DNA from: an uncultured Paracoccaceae bacterium
Lineage (GTDB): Bacteria > Pseudomonadota > Alphaproteobacteria > Rhodobacterales > Rhodobacteraceae
Assembly: GCA_947492475.1 (NCBI GenBank)
Contig: CANLNM010000002.1
Coordinates: forward strand, 124,001 to 188,000
Reading direction: 5' to 3'
DNA: 64,000 nucleotides
Position numbers and translations under genes: made by a program. The notes under the pieces were generated by a model. It did no database searches. It was not told the DNA's origin and was given only the letters and a program-made list of their open reading frames with translations. This document shows positions 23,084 to 32,744 of the stretch, one piece after another. Every line of letters starts with the position of its first letter. The stretch's first letter is position 1.

Positions 23084-24556
23084 TCACTCTGTCGTGCTGG
23101 CCAGCGCCAACAGGCGATCCACATCCATGTGGGTTTCCAGATGCTGCGCCAACGCGTCCAGCGTGTCTTCTACCCCTTTCGAATAATCCAGTGGATCAAC
23201 CTTTGCGCCCAATTCCGCCAAATAGGTCGCGCGAAATTCGTCTGATCCAAACAGCCCGTGCAGATAGCAGCCCCGCACATGCCCGTCAGCGCTGGCAGCG
23301 CCTTCGGTGCGCGCGCCAATATCCAACCAAGCGCGATCCCGGTCCGGCCCGTCGGTTTCGCCGATATGGATTTCGTAGCCTTCTACATCCGCACCCGTGG
23401 CGCGGTAGGTGGCCTTGGTCAGGGCCAGATGTTTCTGAGGCTTCATATTGGTGACCACGTCCAGATGGCCCAAACCGGCCACATCACAGGGCGCGCCTTC
23501 GATCCCGTCAGCATCAACAATGCGCTGCCCCAGCATCTGATAGCCGCCACAGATGCCCAGAACACGCCCACCACGGCGGATATGGGCATGTAGGTCCACA
23601 TCCCAGCCTTGGGCACGGAAATGGGCCAGATCAGCAATGGTGGATTTGGATCCGGGGATCAGGATCAAATCCGCATCACCGGGCAGGGCGCGCCCTGCCT
23701 CGATAATTTCCAGACTGACGCATGGTTCAGCAGCCAACGGATCAAGGTCATCGAAATTCGCGATCCGGTTCAGCCGAGGCACCACAATTTTCAGCGCCCC
23801 ACCGGGACGGGATGCCACATCCATCACATCCTCGGCAGGCAACAGATGCGCACGATCAAACCACGGGATGATCCCAACGCCGTCCCAGCCGGTGTGATCG
23901 GCAATGACCTGCATCCCAGCGGTAAACAGGGTGGGGTCGCCGCGAAATTTATTCACGCCGAACGCTTTGATCCGATTACGGTCGTTTTCTGACAGAACCG
24001 TATGGCTGCCCACCAGCTGCGCAATCACCCCGCCACGGTCGATGTCACCGATCAGGGCCACGGGGATGTTGGCCGCCTCGGCAAAGCCCATATTGGCGAT
24101 GTCTCCGGCGCGTAGGTTCACCTCAGCCGGGCTGCCTGCGCCTTCGACCAGCACCAGATCATAGGCGGCCCGTAACCGATCAAAGCTTTGCAACACAGGC
24201 GGCAGCAATTTGTGCTTGGTTTTGCCGTAATCCCGCGCCTTCATTGTGGCGGTGCGTTTTCCCTGCACGATCACCTGTGCGCCCAAATCGGATTCAGGTT
24301 TCAACAGGACCGGGTTCATGTCCACAACCGGATCAAGCCCACAGGCCCGCGCCTGCAACGCCTGAGCGCGGCCAATTTCGCCGCCATCCACCGTCACGGC
24401 GGCGTTGTTGGACATGTTCTGGGGCTTAAACGGGGCCACACGCAGCCCACGATGCAACGCGGCCCGGCACAGGCCTGCCACCAACATGGATTTCCCCACA
24501 TTGGACCCCGCACCCTGGATCATCAACGCGTTTGCTTGCATATGTGATTTGGCCAT
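23084..24556 (-). CDS. cobQ: Cobyric acid synthase CobQ
   Basis: A 490-residue amidotransferase. The N-terminal P-loop domain is [20 protein letters not shown], the middle carries conserved [12 protein letters not shown], and the C-terminal class I glutaminase domain has [10 protein letters not shown] with the catalytic-type Cys and a C-terminal HGLF His. It amidates side chains of adenosylcobyrinate b,d... (positions b, d, e and g) in cobalamin synthesis. The start has GGAGG 6-10 bases upstream. The B12 product is the cofactor of methylmalonyl-CoA mutase encoded at the end of this window. It converges with the PopZ-like gene. No other cob genes are near. Confidence 0.93.
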   Translation of the reverse strand: MAKSHMQANALMIQGAGSNVGKSMLVAGLCRAALHRGLRVAPFKPQNMSNNAAVTVDGGEIGRAQALQARACGLDPVVDMNPVLLKPESDLGAQVIVQGKRTATMKARDYGKTKHKLLPPVLQSFDRLRAAYDLVLVEGAGSPAEVNLRAGDIANMGFAEAANIPVALIGDIDRGGVIAQLVGSHTVLSENDRNRIKAFGVNKFRGDPTLFTAGMQVIADHTGWDGVGIIPWFDRAHLLPAEDVMDVASRPGGALKIVVPRLNRIANFDDLDPLAAEPCVSLEIIEAGRALPGDADLILIPGSKSTIADLAHFRAQGWDVDLHAHIRRGGRVLGICGGYQMLGQRIVDADGIEGAPCDVAGLGHLDVVTNMKPQKHLALTKATYRATGADVEGYEIHIGETDGPDRDRAWLDIGARTEGAASADGHVRGCYLHGLFGSDEFRATYLAELGAKVDPLDYSKGVEDTLDALAQHLETHMDVDRLLALASTTE

Positions 24557-24620
24557 TTCCAACCTCCGCCCTAGTGTTCTAGGAAGCCGCGAGGCGAAGG
24601 GAAACCATGAAAGCGACCAA

Positions 24621-25193
24621 ATGAACACGCCAGCGCATTTGATTTTCGGCAAAGCGGCCTTTGCGCAGGAACAGGTGCGCGGCACCACGGCGGCGGCGTT
24701 GTTTGGCGCATTGATCCCGGACCTGTCGCTATATCTGCTGGTGGGCTGGCATTTTCTGATCCTGAACACACCCGCAGATGTCGTGTTTAACGTCCTTTAC
24801 TTTTCCTCCTCATGGCAGGCGATTTTTCGGATCGACAATTCTTTCTTGCTTTGGGGGATTGGGATCAGCTTTGCGATCTGGGCCAAACGGCCCATTTGGA
24901 TCGCGTTATGTGGCGCGGCATTGCTGCATTTGGTGTTGGATTTCCCGCTGCATCATAATGACGGACGCGCGCATTTTTGGCCAATGTCGGATTGGATTTT
25001 TCAAAGCCCGGTCAGCTATTGGAACCGTAATCATCATGCCGGCATTGTCGGCCCAATCGAAGTGTTACTGGTGCTGGTTTGCAGTGTTTTGCTCTACCGT
25101 CGGTTTAAAAGCTGGATCAAACGTGCGCTGTTGGGTTTGCTGTTGATGGCAGAGCTGGCCATCAGCAATCTGGGCCATATTCTGTTTGGCTAA
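24621..25193 (+). CDS. Integral membrane metal-dependent hydrolase-like protein
   Basis: A 190-residue membrane protein with about five hydrophobic segments. The N-terminal [10 protein letters not shown] and ALIPDLSLY segments, and the later [19 protein letters not shown] with clustered His and Asp, resemble the DUF457/YdjM-type membrane hydrolase family, where these residues bind metal. It is divergent from cobQ across 64 bp. Substrate unknown. In many databases such genes next to cobQ are labelled cobalamin biosynthesis, but I see no direct evidence for that. Confidence 0.72.
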   Translation: MNTPAHLIFGKAAFAQEQVRGTTAAALFGALIPDLSLYLLVGWHFLILNTPADVVFNVLYFSSSWQAIFRIDNSFLLWGIGISFAIWAKRPIWIALCGAALLHLVLDFPLHHNDGRAHFWPMSDWIFQSPVSYWNRNHHAGIVGPIEVLLVLVCSVLLYRRFKSWIKRALLGLLLMAELAISNLGHILFG

Positions 25194-25260
25194 AATTTAG
25201 GCACGGCACTGGGATAGCATGGGGTTTGCCACGGGCCAACGCGTTTTGGGGGTGGAAAAG

Positions 25261-25293
25261 GAAAACGCGGCCCGAGCAGAGGGCCGCGTTTTC
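25261..25293. terminator. Strong hairpin, bidirectional terminator candidate
   Basis: GAAAACGCGGCCC (25261-25273) and its exact complement GGGCCGCGTTTTC (25281-25293) form a 13-bp stem with a 7-nt loop between two convergent genes. The A/T ends of the stem give U-rich runs in both directions. Confidence 0.85.
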
Positions 25294-25319
25294 ATCATTG
25301 GCAGACTTTTAAATCTGGA

Positions 25320-25646
25320 TCACGCAGCGCGTGCGGCCTCTGCTTCGGCGGCATTACGACGTTCGCTTTCTTCGCGCGACAGCGCAACAGAAGTCCGAAC
25401 ACCCTTACCAACAAAAGACATCAGCCCTTCGACAACCCGTTCGTTGGGATCAATCCCAGCGCAGGTCAGTACTTCGCGGCCATCACGTGACCGAGCCCAG
25501 CGTGCAATTTGCTCAGGACCGTTACCATACTTTTTATCGTCGGCAATGGCATCGTCCAAAGCGGCCAAAACAACGGCTGCAAATAATTTGCGCGCACGAT
25601 TGCCTTGTTCGTTGTTATAGGCGCTACCATCGACAAAATCTCTCAT
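25320..25646 (-). CDS. Conserved Rhodobacterales protein (DUF6280-like)
   Basis: A 108-residue helical protein without signal or membrane segments. It starts MRDFVDGSAYNNEQ and has strongly conserved-looking RKLFAAVVLAALDDAIAD and IARWARSRDGREVLTCAGIDP segments, and ends in an Ala/Glu-rich helix. I recognise it as a protein widespread in Rhodobacterales, probably the DUF6280 family, with no known function. AGGACCT lies upstream of the start. It is a single gene between two hairpin- or promoter-bearing gaps, divergent from efp. Confidence 0.75.
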   Translation of the reverse strand: MRDFVDGSAYNNEQGNRARKLFAAVVLAALDDAIADDKKYGNGPEQIARWARSRDGREVLTCAGIDPNERVVEGLMSFVGKGVRTSVALSREESERRNAAEAEAARAA

Positions 25647-25874
25647 GAGAGGTCCTTTTTTATTTTTAGCACTTGTAGTTCCGGCGTGAGGGCGAATATG
25701 CCTATTTCCAGTTGATTCGGGTGGCCTCTTTTGGAATGGCTGCTATGCGCTGAGTGCATGGCTGATTCAGGGGCGTTTCCGTATATAGGTAAGTTGCATT
25801 GGACCCATCCCCAAGATATAGGGTTGGTTAAGCAAACAACAACCATTTGACATAATTCTGACACAAAGCGACCC

Positions 25875-26438
25875 ATGCCAAAAATTAACGGAAACGAAAT
25901 TCGCCCCGGCAATGTGCTGGAACATAATGACGGTCTGTGGGCCGCTGTTAAAGTCGATCACGTAAAGCCCGGCAAAGGCGGGGCCTTTGCGCAGGTGGAA
26001 ATGCGCAACCTGCGTAACGGGTCAAAACTGAACGAACGGTTCCGGTCCGCGGACAAGGTTGAACGCGTGCGTTTGGAACAGAAAGATCAGCAATTTCTCT
26101 ATGAAAACGATGGGATGCTGGTTTTTATGGACACCGAAACCTACGAACAGGTTGAGCTGCCAGCCGAGATTTTGGGCGACCGTCGTCCGTTCCTGCAGGA
26201 CGGAATGACCATCGTGGTTGAGTTCCACGAAGAAGAGGCGCTGAGCGCGCAATTGCCACAAAAAGTGACCTGCAAGATCGTTGAAACCGAGCCTGTCGTC
26301 AAAGGTCAGACCGCGGCCAACAGCTTTAAGCCTGCGGTTTTGGACAATGGCGTGCGTGTCATGGTGCCACCTTTTGTGGGCCAAGATGAGATGATTGTCG
26401 TCAGTACGGAAACAATGGAATATTCAGAACGCGCGTAA
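25875..26438 (+). CDS. efp: Elongation factor P
   Basis: A 187-residue EF-P of normal length. It has the KOW-like N-terminal domain, the middle OB domain and the C-terminal OB domain. The tip loop is VKPGKGGAF with Lys34, the residue that is beta-lysylated in EpmA-type systems. EF-P binds the ribosome E-site and relieves stalling on consecutive prolines. It stands alone between a 230-bp upstream gap and a strong terminator. Confidence 0.97.
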   Translation: MPKINGNEIRPGNVLEHNDGLWAAVKVDHVKPGKGGAFAQVEMRNLRNGSKLNERFRSADKVERVRLEQKDQQFLYENDGMLVFMDTETYEQVELPAEILGDRRPFLQDGMTIVVEFHEEEALSAQLPQKVTCKIVETEPVVKGQTAANSFKPAVLDNGVRVMVPPFVGQDEMIVVSTETMEYSERA

Positions 26439-26472
26439 TGCGCGTCGGATGTTTACGATTTAACGACGTTGA

Positions 26473-26495
26473 GCCCCGCCACTGGCGGGGCTTTT
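26473..26495. terminator. Terminator between efp and ygfZ
   Basis: GCCCCGCC-ACT-GGCGGGGC (26473-26491), an 8-bp GC stem with a 3-nt loop, followed by TTTT. It ends efp and, since ygfZ ends 23 bases further on, probably also serves the opposite strand. Confidence 0.9.
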
Positions 26496-26517
26496 GATTT
26501 TTGGTTTAATAAAATTT

Positions 26518-27258
26518 TTACGATGCCGCGCTAATGGACAGGGTTGCTTGGCCGGCAACCATGCCTTCTTTGGCGCGATCAAGACGCAGATAGGCAATCG
26601 CAACATCCCCGGATCGGGTATGAAGCGTGCCCACATGTTTGCCATTCACGGTGATCTCTGCGCCGGTTTCAGCGACACCATCCACATGAACCTGCACCAA
26701 TCCTTTGCGCAGTTCGGTTTTGTGTTTCATCCGCGCGACAATTTCCTGACCGACAAAACAGCCCTTTTTGAAATCGACCCCATTCAGACGTTCGAACCCG
26801 GCTTCTAGGATGTAGCTGTCTGGTCCAAGCTCAATCCCGGTTTGCGGGATCACATGTGCCACATGGATCGCATCCCAATCCACGTCCTGAGATTGATCAA
26901 CCTCACCATAATGACGCCAGCCAAGTGCGCTGTGACGCGGGTCGGGCAGGGCATCAGCAGGGGGCGTATCGATCCCGCGCGACACGATCAGATCGGTTTC
27001 AGCGATCTGCACATCCGCGCGCAGACGATACATATTCAGACGTTGGAACAATCCCGGCGCGGCACTGGCATCCACATCGATCAGCAGCTGCGATCCGGTT
27101 TCCAGCAGAAAGAAATCCGCGATGAATTTACCCTGTGGCGTCAGCAAGGCCGCATAACGCAGCCCGTCCTGATTTGTGGGCACAACATTGGTGACCAACC
27201 CGTCCAGAAAATCGTGCCGATCCGCGCCCGTGAGCGCCAAAATCACCCGATTGTTCAT
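26518..27258 (-). CDS. ygfZ: YgfZ/GcvT-like folate-binding protein
   Basis: A 246-residue protein of the YgfZ branch of the GcvT-like fold. The family motif K-G-C-x-x-G-Q-E is present as KKGCFVGQEI, containing the conserved Cys. YgfZ helps assembly or repair of iron-sulfur clusters with tetrahydrofolate. It is shorter than E. coli YgfZ (about 326), as in other alphaproteobacteria. Its start codon overlaps the end of the ABC exporter gene by 4 bases, so the two are one transcript. Confidence 0.92.
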   Translation of the reverse strand: MNNRVILALTGADRHDFLDGLVTNVVPTNQDGLRYAALLTPQGKFIADFFLLETGSQLLIDVDASAAPGLFQRLNMYRLRADVQIAETDLIVSRGIDTPPADALPDPRHSALGWRHYGEVDQSQDVDWDAIHVAHVIPQTGIELGPDSYILEAGFERLNGVDFKKGCFVGQEIVARMKHKTELRKGLVQVHVDGVAETGAEITVNGKHVGTLHTRSGDVAIAYLRLDRAKEGMVAGQATLSISAAS

Positions 27259-29060
27259 GTGTCTTCCCCTCGGAATTGTAGCGAATATAACCCAGCATAG
27301 ATGCCGCCCTGCGCCAGCAAATCATCATGGCGACCTTGTTCGACAACGCGCCCCTGATCCATGACCACGATTTTGTCGGCGTTGCGGATTGTGGACAGAC
27401 GATGGGCAATCACCAGCGTCGTGCGGCCCTTGGACAGGCGTTCCAGCGCATCCTGCACAATCGCTTCGGATTTGGTGTCCAGCGCGGATGTCGCTTCGTC
27501 CAGCAACAGGATCGGCGTATCACGCAACAATGCGCGCGCAATGGCGATCCGTTGGCGTTGCCCCCCCGACAGATTGCTGCCACGCGGCCCTGCGGAACTG
27601 TTCAGCCCATCCGGCATTTTCGCCAAAAAGTCAGTCACATGCGCCGATTGCAACACGTCGTTCAGCACCTCTTGGGAAACATCTTCGCGCCCCAATAGGA
27701 TATTGTCGCGCAGGGTTTCGTCAAACAATGCCGCGTCTTGGGACACCACCGAAAACAGGCCCCGCAGATCGGCCAATTGCATTGCATTATTGGGTATCCC
27801 TGCGATGGTGACATCCCCGGATTGTGGTTCTGACAGCCGTGTCAGCAGATTAAAGATGGTGCTTTTGCCCGCGCCGGATGCGCCAACCAACGCCGTGGTT
27901 TTACCGGCCTCAGCCACAAAGGACGTGCCGCGAAGAACCGGGAATTCCCCATAAGAAAGGGTGACATTGCCGAGCACAATTTCGGGGGCCTGCGTCATGG
28001 ATGGTGCGGGCAACGCTGTGCCAACGGGGCCTTTTTGAACCGGTACACGGTGCAACAAATGATAGACCCGTTCCATACTGGCCGCCGCGGTTTGCAGCAC
28101 TCCGGTGACGCCGCCCAACCGGCGCAAAGGTTCAAATGTCAGCGACATCGCGGTGAAAAATGACATGAATTCACCCACGGTTTTTTCACCCTCAGCGATC
28201 TGTGCGCCGCCCAAAAACAGAACCCCGACAAACCCCAGACCCGCCATGACATCAATCAGGGCCGGGATCATGCTTTGGCCAAAAACGTTGCGCACTTCGG
28301 CATTTACCCGGTCGTCGATCAGGGTTTCGTAACGCTGCGCTTGGTACTCTTCTAGGGCGTTTAGTTTGATTGGGGTGATGCCATGAAACACCTCGTCCAA
28401 TCGGGTCGACATGCGGCTGGCCAATGCGCGCGCATCACGTGCACGGCGTCGCACATAGGTTTGGATCAAATAGGACGGCGCGACCAGCAGCGGAATGCCG
28501 ATCAACGCAACCAAGGTCCAGCGCCAGTCAATGTACAAAGTCACCCCAAAGAGGGCGATAACAGACACGGCATCACGGCCCAGCCCGGTCACAATCGCCG
28601 ACCAAACCCGGTTAACGGCTTCGACGTCGCCCTGAACCTTTTCGATCAAGGCACCGGGCGGATTTTCTTGATGGAATTGTGTATCAAGCCGCATCAGATG
28701 CCGCAGCAAATCCCCGCGAATTTGTCCCGCTGTGCGCTGTGAAATCCGTGTGACGACCACCTTTTGTGCAACCGAGCTAAGCCCCCGCAGCACAAAGGCA
28801 ATCATGATCGTTAGGCCCACCCAGACCATCGCCCCCTGATTGCCGCCGATGAACACGTCATCAAACAGCGGCCCCATCGCCCAACTCAGGATCGCGGGGA
28901 CCACGCCTTCCATCATCATCATCAGGCCCGCAACCCCCAGCCAAGGCCAATGAGGGCGCAAATAGGCCCGCCAGAGCCACGAAAACAGGTGTTTTCCGCT
29001 CATATCGGTGTGTGGATCAGCTTTGGGGTCGGGGGATGACACGGATGTGACCTTTCGCAT
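27255..29060 (-). CDS. MsbA-like ABC exporter with fused permease and ATPase
   Basis: A half-transporter of about 601 residues: a six-helix membrane domain (about residues 30-320) then an ATPase domain with Walker A GASGAGKST, signature LSGGQRQRIAIARA, Walker B ILLLDEATSALD and a downstream switch His (IAHRLSTI). It forms a homodimer exporting lipid or hydrophobic molecules; the MsbA-type lipid A flippase is a common role, but drug or peptide export is also possible. The chosen start MRKVTS is one of several Met; another lies 19 codons later at MSGKHLF. It overlaps ygfZ downstream and is divergent from an aminotransferase gene. Confidence 0.88.
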   Translation of the reverse strand: MRKVTSVSSPDPKADPHTDMSGKHLFSWLWRAYLRPHWPWLGVAGLMMMMEGVVPAILSWAMGPLFDDVFIGGNQGAMVWVGLTIMIAFVLRGLSSVAQKVVVTRISQRTAGQIRGDLLRHLMRLDTQFHQENPPGALIEKVQGDVEAVNRVWSAIVTGLGRDAVSVIALFGVTLYIDWRWTLVALIGIPLLVAPSYLIQTYVRRRARDARALASRMSTRLDEVFHGITPIKLNALEEYQAQRYETLIDDRVNAEVRNVFGQSMIPALIDVMAGLGFVGVLFLGGAQIAEGEKTVGEFMSFFTAMSLTFEPLRRLGGVTGVLQTAAASMERVYHLLHRVPVQKGPVGTALPAPSMTQAPEIVLGNVTLSYGEFPVLRGTSFVAEAGKTTALVGASGAGKSTIFNLLTRLSEPQSGDVTIAGIPNNAMQLADLRGLFSVVSQDAALFDETLRDNILLGREDVSQEVLNDVLQSAHVTDFLAKMPDGLNSSAGPRGSNLSGGQRQRIAIARALLRDTPILLLDEATSALDTKSEAIVQDALERLSKGRTTLVIAHRLSTIRNADKIVVMDQGRVVEQGRHDDLLAQGGIYAGLYSLQFRGEDT

Positions 29061-29184
29061 TCTGGTCCATTGGATAAAGCCCAATTCCGCATATAGGGCA
29101 AGTCGCGGCTTGTCCAAACATATGGGCGTTGACGCAGCCATGAACAGGGATAAGGTCGCCAAAGTTATGCAAGAAAGGTTGTAC

Positions 29185-30384
29185 ATGTCCCTGCACCAAG
29201 GTCGCCCATATTTGGCCATTCCCGGCCCGTCTGTTGTTCCGGATCGCGTTTTGGCGGCGATGCATCGGCCATCGCCCAATATCTATACCGGACCTTTGAT
29301 TGATATGACGCGGTCCCTGTTTCCGGACCTAAAGGCATTGGTCGGCACCCAACATGACATGGCGATTTATATCACCAACGGACACGGCACATGGGAGGCA
29401 TCGCTAAGCAATGTTGTGTCCCCCGGGGACACGGTTTTGGTATTGGGCACTGGGGCGTTTTGTCTGGGCTGGGGCGGAATGGCGCGGGATCTGGGGCTCA
29501 AAACTCAGATTCTGGATTTCGGCAATCAGAGCGACATTGACCTGACCCAAGTCGAAGCTGCATTGCGCGCAGATACTGATCACCAGATCAAAGCGGTTCT
29601 GGCGGTGCATGTGGACACATCCACAAGCGTGAAAAACGATGTGGCTGGGTTGCGCAAAACTTTGGATTTGGTGGGGCATCCGGCGCTGATGATGATTGAT
29701 TGCATCGCGTCATTGGGATGCGATGAATACCGGATGGATGATTGGGGGGCGGATGTTACCATCGCGGCCTGCCAAAAGGGATTGATGACCCCGGCGGGCG
29801 TCGGGTTCGTGTTTTTCAATGATCGCGCGGCCGCTGCACGGGAAAATTGCCAGCCCTCACAATATTGGGATTGGAAACCGCGTGCCAATGCGGATGAATA
29901 TTGGCAGCATTTTGATGGGACCGCGCCGACGCATCATCTTTATGGTCTGCGCGAGGCCCTGAACATGATCAAAGAAGAGGGGCTGGAGGCGTTATGGGCG
30001 CGGCATGCTGCCTTGGCTGGGGCGATTTGGGCCGCGGTGGATGTCTGGGGGCAAACAGGGGAAATGACCCTTAATATTGCCACCCCAGAAAAACGGTCAA
30101 ACGCGGTCACATCTATCGCCATGACCGCGCCCAATGCCGACCGCCTGAGGGCCTATACCGAAACGGTTGCCGGGGTCACATTAGGGATCGGATTGGGGCG
30201 TGATCCGGCATCTGGATATTTTAGGATCGGCCATATGGGACATGTCAGCGCCCATATGATTATGGGAATGCTGGGTGCGATTGATATGGGGCTAAAGGCG
30301 TTGAATATCCCGCATGGCGCAGGGGCATTAGACGCGGCCAGCCAGCATTTATGTGACGCGGCCGCGCAAAGTGTTCGCCCTTAG
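29185..30384 (+). CDS. Class V aminotransferase (serine/alanine-glyoxylate type)
   Basis: A 399-residue PLP enzyme of the class V fold. Start MSLHQGRPYLAIPGPSVVP has AAAGG 7 bases upstream. The likely PLP lysine is in ACQKGLMTPAGVGF, and the GHGTWEASL segment binds the cofactor phosphate. The family converts glyoxylate and serine or alanine to glycine and the keto acid, which suits methylated compound or glycolate metabolism. Substrate choice cannot be read from sequence. Its 3' end overlaps that of the convergent HisC-like gene by 4 bases. Confidence 0.86.
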   Translation: MSLHQGRPYLAIPGPSVVPDRVLAAMHRPSPNIYTGPLIDMTRSLFPDLKALVGTQHDMAIYITNGHGTWEASLSNVVSPGDTVLVLGTGAFCLGWGGMARDLGLKTQILDFGNQSDIDLTQVEAALRADTDHQIKAVLAVHVDTSTSVKNDVAGLRKTLDLVGHPALMMIDCIASLGCDEYRMDDWGADVTIAACQKGLMTPAGVGFVFFNDRAAAARENCQPSQYWDWKPRANADEYWQHFDGTAPTHHLYGLREALNMIKEEGLEALWARHAALAGAIWAAVDVWGQTGEMTLNIATPEKRSNAVTSIAMTAPNADRLRAYTETVAGVTLGIGLGRDPASGYFRIGHMGHVSAHMIMGMLGAIDMGLKALNIPHGAGALDAASQHLCDAAAQSVRP

Positions 30385-31514
30385 GTATCTGTTTTATCAA
30401 GCAAACTGCGCGCCGTTGCCAATGCGGCGGGCAGGGCGTCGGATAACAAATCCATCTGCGCGTCAGTGCCACAGGAAACCCGGATACAGCGATTTTGCGG
30501 CGCCACAAAGGGCATCCTGACAAAAATGCCCCTGGCAATCAACGCGTCCAGCACCGCGCGGGCAAATTCCCCGTCCCGACCACAATCAATGGCCACGAAA
30601 TTGGTCGCAGAAGGCACCGTTTTCAATCCATTTGCCGCAGCAATGGCATCGATCCGCCCCCGAGACGCGGCGATTTGATCTTGGATGTTTTTTAAACCGT
30701 CCTGATCCTGCACCGCCGCCAGCGCCCCGGCCAATCCCATACGGGACATGCCAAAATGATTGCGCACTTTGTTAAATGCGTTGATCAACGGGGCAGGGCC
30801 GATCGCATAGCCGACGCGCGCGCCTGCCAATCCGTATCCTTTGGAAAATGTCCGCATGCGGATCACGTTGGCCTCAGTTGGGCGCAAAACCGGGGCTGAT
30901 CCGTCTGGCGCGCATTCCAAATAGGCTTCGTCCAGGATCAATAACGCGCCCTCAGGGACCGCACGGATCATCCTATTTACAGTCTCGCGGTCATGCATCG
31001 TGCCCATCGGATTGTCGGGATTGGCAAAATAAATCAGCTTGGCGTTAACCTTTTTGGCCTTGGCCAACAGGCGTTCTGGGTCTTCAAAATCCCCGGCATA
31101 GGCCACTTTGTGCAATTCACCACCAAAACCGGCCACGTGATAGTTAAAGGTGGGATAGGCCCCATCAGATGTGACCACCGCGTCCCCTGGCTCAATCAAC
31201 AGACGTACTAACAGCCCTAGCAACCCATCAATCCCTTCGCCGATCACGATATGGTCGGTCGGGATTTTGTGATGCAAAGCAAGGGCTTGCTTTAGATCAT
31301 GCGCTTCCGGATCTGCATACATCCAAGCCTCGGATGCGGTGGCTTGCGTGGCTGCGATCGCCTTGGGCGATGGGCCAAATACGTTTTCATTTGCCCCCAA
31401 TCGCGCCTGAAATACGCCGCCTTGGGCGCGTTCTTGGGCTTCGGGGCCAACAAAGGGAACAGAAACCGGCAAAGCGGCAGCAAGCGGGGTCAGTCGTGGA
31501 TCATTTTGCGTCAT
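30381..31514 (-). CDS. hisC: Histidinol-phosphate aminotransferase-like PLP enzyme
   Basis: A 377-residue class I/II aminotransferase. The motifs ARLGANENVFGPSP, the PDNPMGT segment, DEAYLE and the PLP lysine in MRTFSKGYGLAGARVGYAI are HisC-like. Roseobacters carry more than one such enzyme, so histidinol phosphate, an aromatic amino acid or another substrate may be the natural one. The ATG at MTQND is used; a TTG two codons upstream is also open. No other his genes are near, which weakens the specific name. Confidence 0.8.
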   Translation of the reverse strand: MTQNDPRLTPLAAALPVSVPFVGPEAQERAQGGVFQARLGANENVFGPSPKAIAATQATASEAWMYADPEAHDLKQALALHHKIPTDHIVIGEGIDGLLGLLVRLLIEPGDAVVTSDGAYPTFNYHVAGFGGELHKVAYAGDFEDPERLLAKAKKVNAKLIYFANPDNPMGTMHDRETVNRMIRAVPEGALLILDEAYLECAPDGSAPVLRPTEANVIRMRTFSKGYGLAGARVGYAIGPAPLINAFNKVRNHFGMSRMGLAGALAAVQDQDGLKNIQDQIAASRGRIDAIAAANGLKTVPSATNFVAIDCGRDGEFARAVLDALIARGIFVRMPFVAPQNRCIRVSCGTDAQMDLLSDALPAALATARSLLDKTDT

Positions 31515-31621
31515 GGCCAAACGTTAACCATTTGCAGCAGGAGGGGGCAACATCTTGAATTCGTAATGTTTCACTTTATATGAGAATGGTTCGCAATTAG
31601 AGGCGCAAAAAAGGAGAACCG

Positions 31622-31786
31622 ATGCCTGATTTATCCCGACGTGGATTTTTGGCCGTCACCGCGGCCAGCCTATCGGTGCGTGCATTGCCACAGATTGCCA
31701 CCAAGCCGTCTGGCCGCCGTATTTTGACGCTTGTTTACGACAAAAGCATCGGCGCGATGCGGGCCATAGATCGGCTGGTCCCATAG
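31622..31786 (+). CDS. 54-residue Tat-signal protein
   Basis: A small gene with AAGGAGAA before the ATG. The 54-residue product has the twin-arginine signal SRRGFLAVTAASLSV at the N-terminus, and a mature part of about 30 residues with GRRILTLVYDKSIGAMRAIDRLV. I recall similar short Tat-signal proteins in other Rhodobacterales. It is too short to be a folded enzyme, so perhaps it is a binding partner for a Tat-exported protein. It is preceded by 107 bp and followed by 85 bp of noncoding sequence. Confidence 0.72.
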   Translation: MPDLSRRGFLAVTAASLSVRALPQIATKPSGRRILTLVYDKSIGAMRAIDRLVP

Positions 31787-31871
31787 CCAATCGGTAAATG
31801 CCCCAACGTCCTGTTAGTGTTTTGCTCAGCTTTACGTTTAAGTCACCTTAGCAATCGCTTTGGAGGACAAA

Positions 31872-32657
31872 ATGAGCCGCGTTTCCGTCGAGATCAAAGA
31901 TCATATCGCCCAAGTCACCCTGACCCGAGGGGAGAAAATGAATGGGATGGATATGGAAATGGGCCATGCGTTGGTTGCGGCAGGGCAGGATCTGATGGAT
32001 CGCGATGACGTGCGGGCCGTGGTTTTGTCCGGCCAAGGCCGCGCGTTCTGCGCCGGTCTGGATGTGATGTCATTTGCGATGATGGCGCAGCAAGACCCAG
32101 AAGAGCTGGTGATGAAACGCACCCATGGCAACGCAAATCTATTCCAAGAGATTTCGATGATTTGGTCGCGCCTGCCCATGCCGGTGATCGCTGCATTGCA
32201 TGGCGTGGCTTATGGCGCTGGGTTTCAGCTGGCCTTGGGCGCAGATATTCGCATTGCGGCCCCGGATACCAAACTGGCGATTATGGAAATGAAATGGGGC
32301 CTGATCCCGGATATGGGCGGCATGGTGTTGTTGCCACGGCTTACACGCGCGGATGTGGTGAAACGCATGACCTATACGGCGGAACCGATTGAGGCGGCTC
32401 AGGCGTTGGATTGGGGGCTGATTACAGAAATATCCGACGATCCCAAAGCGGCGGCGCTGAAACTGGCGGTTGAAATCGCAGGCAAAAGCCCAACGGCCAT
32501 ACGGGCCGCTAAGCGGTTGATCGACGTGGCCTATACGGGCGAAGAAACCGATGTTTTATATGCCGAAAGTCGCGCACAAAGCGATCTGATCGGTAAGCCA
32601 GAAATGATGGAAGTGATCGCAGCCAATATGGCAAAACGCGCCCCGAAATTTGACTGA
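31872..32657 (+). CDS. Crotonase-family enoyl-CoA hydratase/isomerase
   Basis: A 261-residue crotonase. Start MSRVSVEIKDH has GGAGG 6-10 bases before the ATG. The oxyanion-hole segments are AFCAGLDVMSFA and GVAYGAGFQLALGADIRIA. One of the two hydratase glutamates falls near MEMKWGLIPDMGGM, which fits an isomerase or hydratase variant. It could act on fatty acid or side-chain CoA intermediates. It is followed by a terminator shared with valS. Confidence 0.87.
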   Translation: MSRVSVEIKDHIAQVTLTRGEKMNGMDMEMGHALVAAGQDLMDRDDVRAVVLSGQGRAFCAGLDVMSFAMMAQQDPEELVMKRTHGNANLFQEISMIWSRLPMPVIAALHGVAYGAGFQLALGADIRIAAPDTKLAIMEMKWGLIPDMGGMVLLPRLTRADVVKRMTYTAEPIEAAQALDWGLITEISDDPKAAALKLAVEIAGKSPTAIRAAKRLIDVAYTGEETDVLYAESRAQSDLIGKPEMMEVIAANMAKRAPKFD

Positions 32658-32710
32658 CGAGGCCATCGGCATAACGCCACCGGCGAACGAATTAGGACCT
32701 ACAAAAGCAA

Positions 32711-32743
32711 AGGGCCCACCAAATTCTGGCGGGCCCTATTTTG
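32711..32743. terminator. Terminator between crotonase and valS genes
   Basis: AGGGCCC (32711-32717) pairs with GGGCCCT (32731-32737) and the inner CCA pairs with TGG, leaving one mismatch and a small loop. ATTTT follows. It lies between two convergent genes. Confidence 0.82.
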
Positions 32744-32744
32744 A

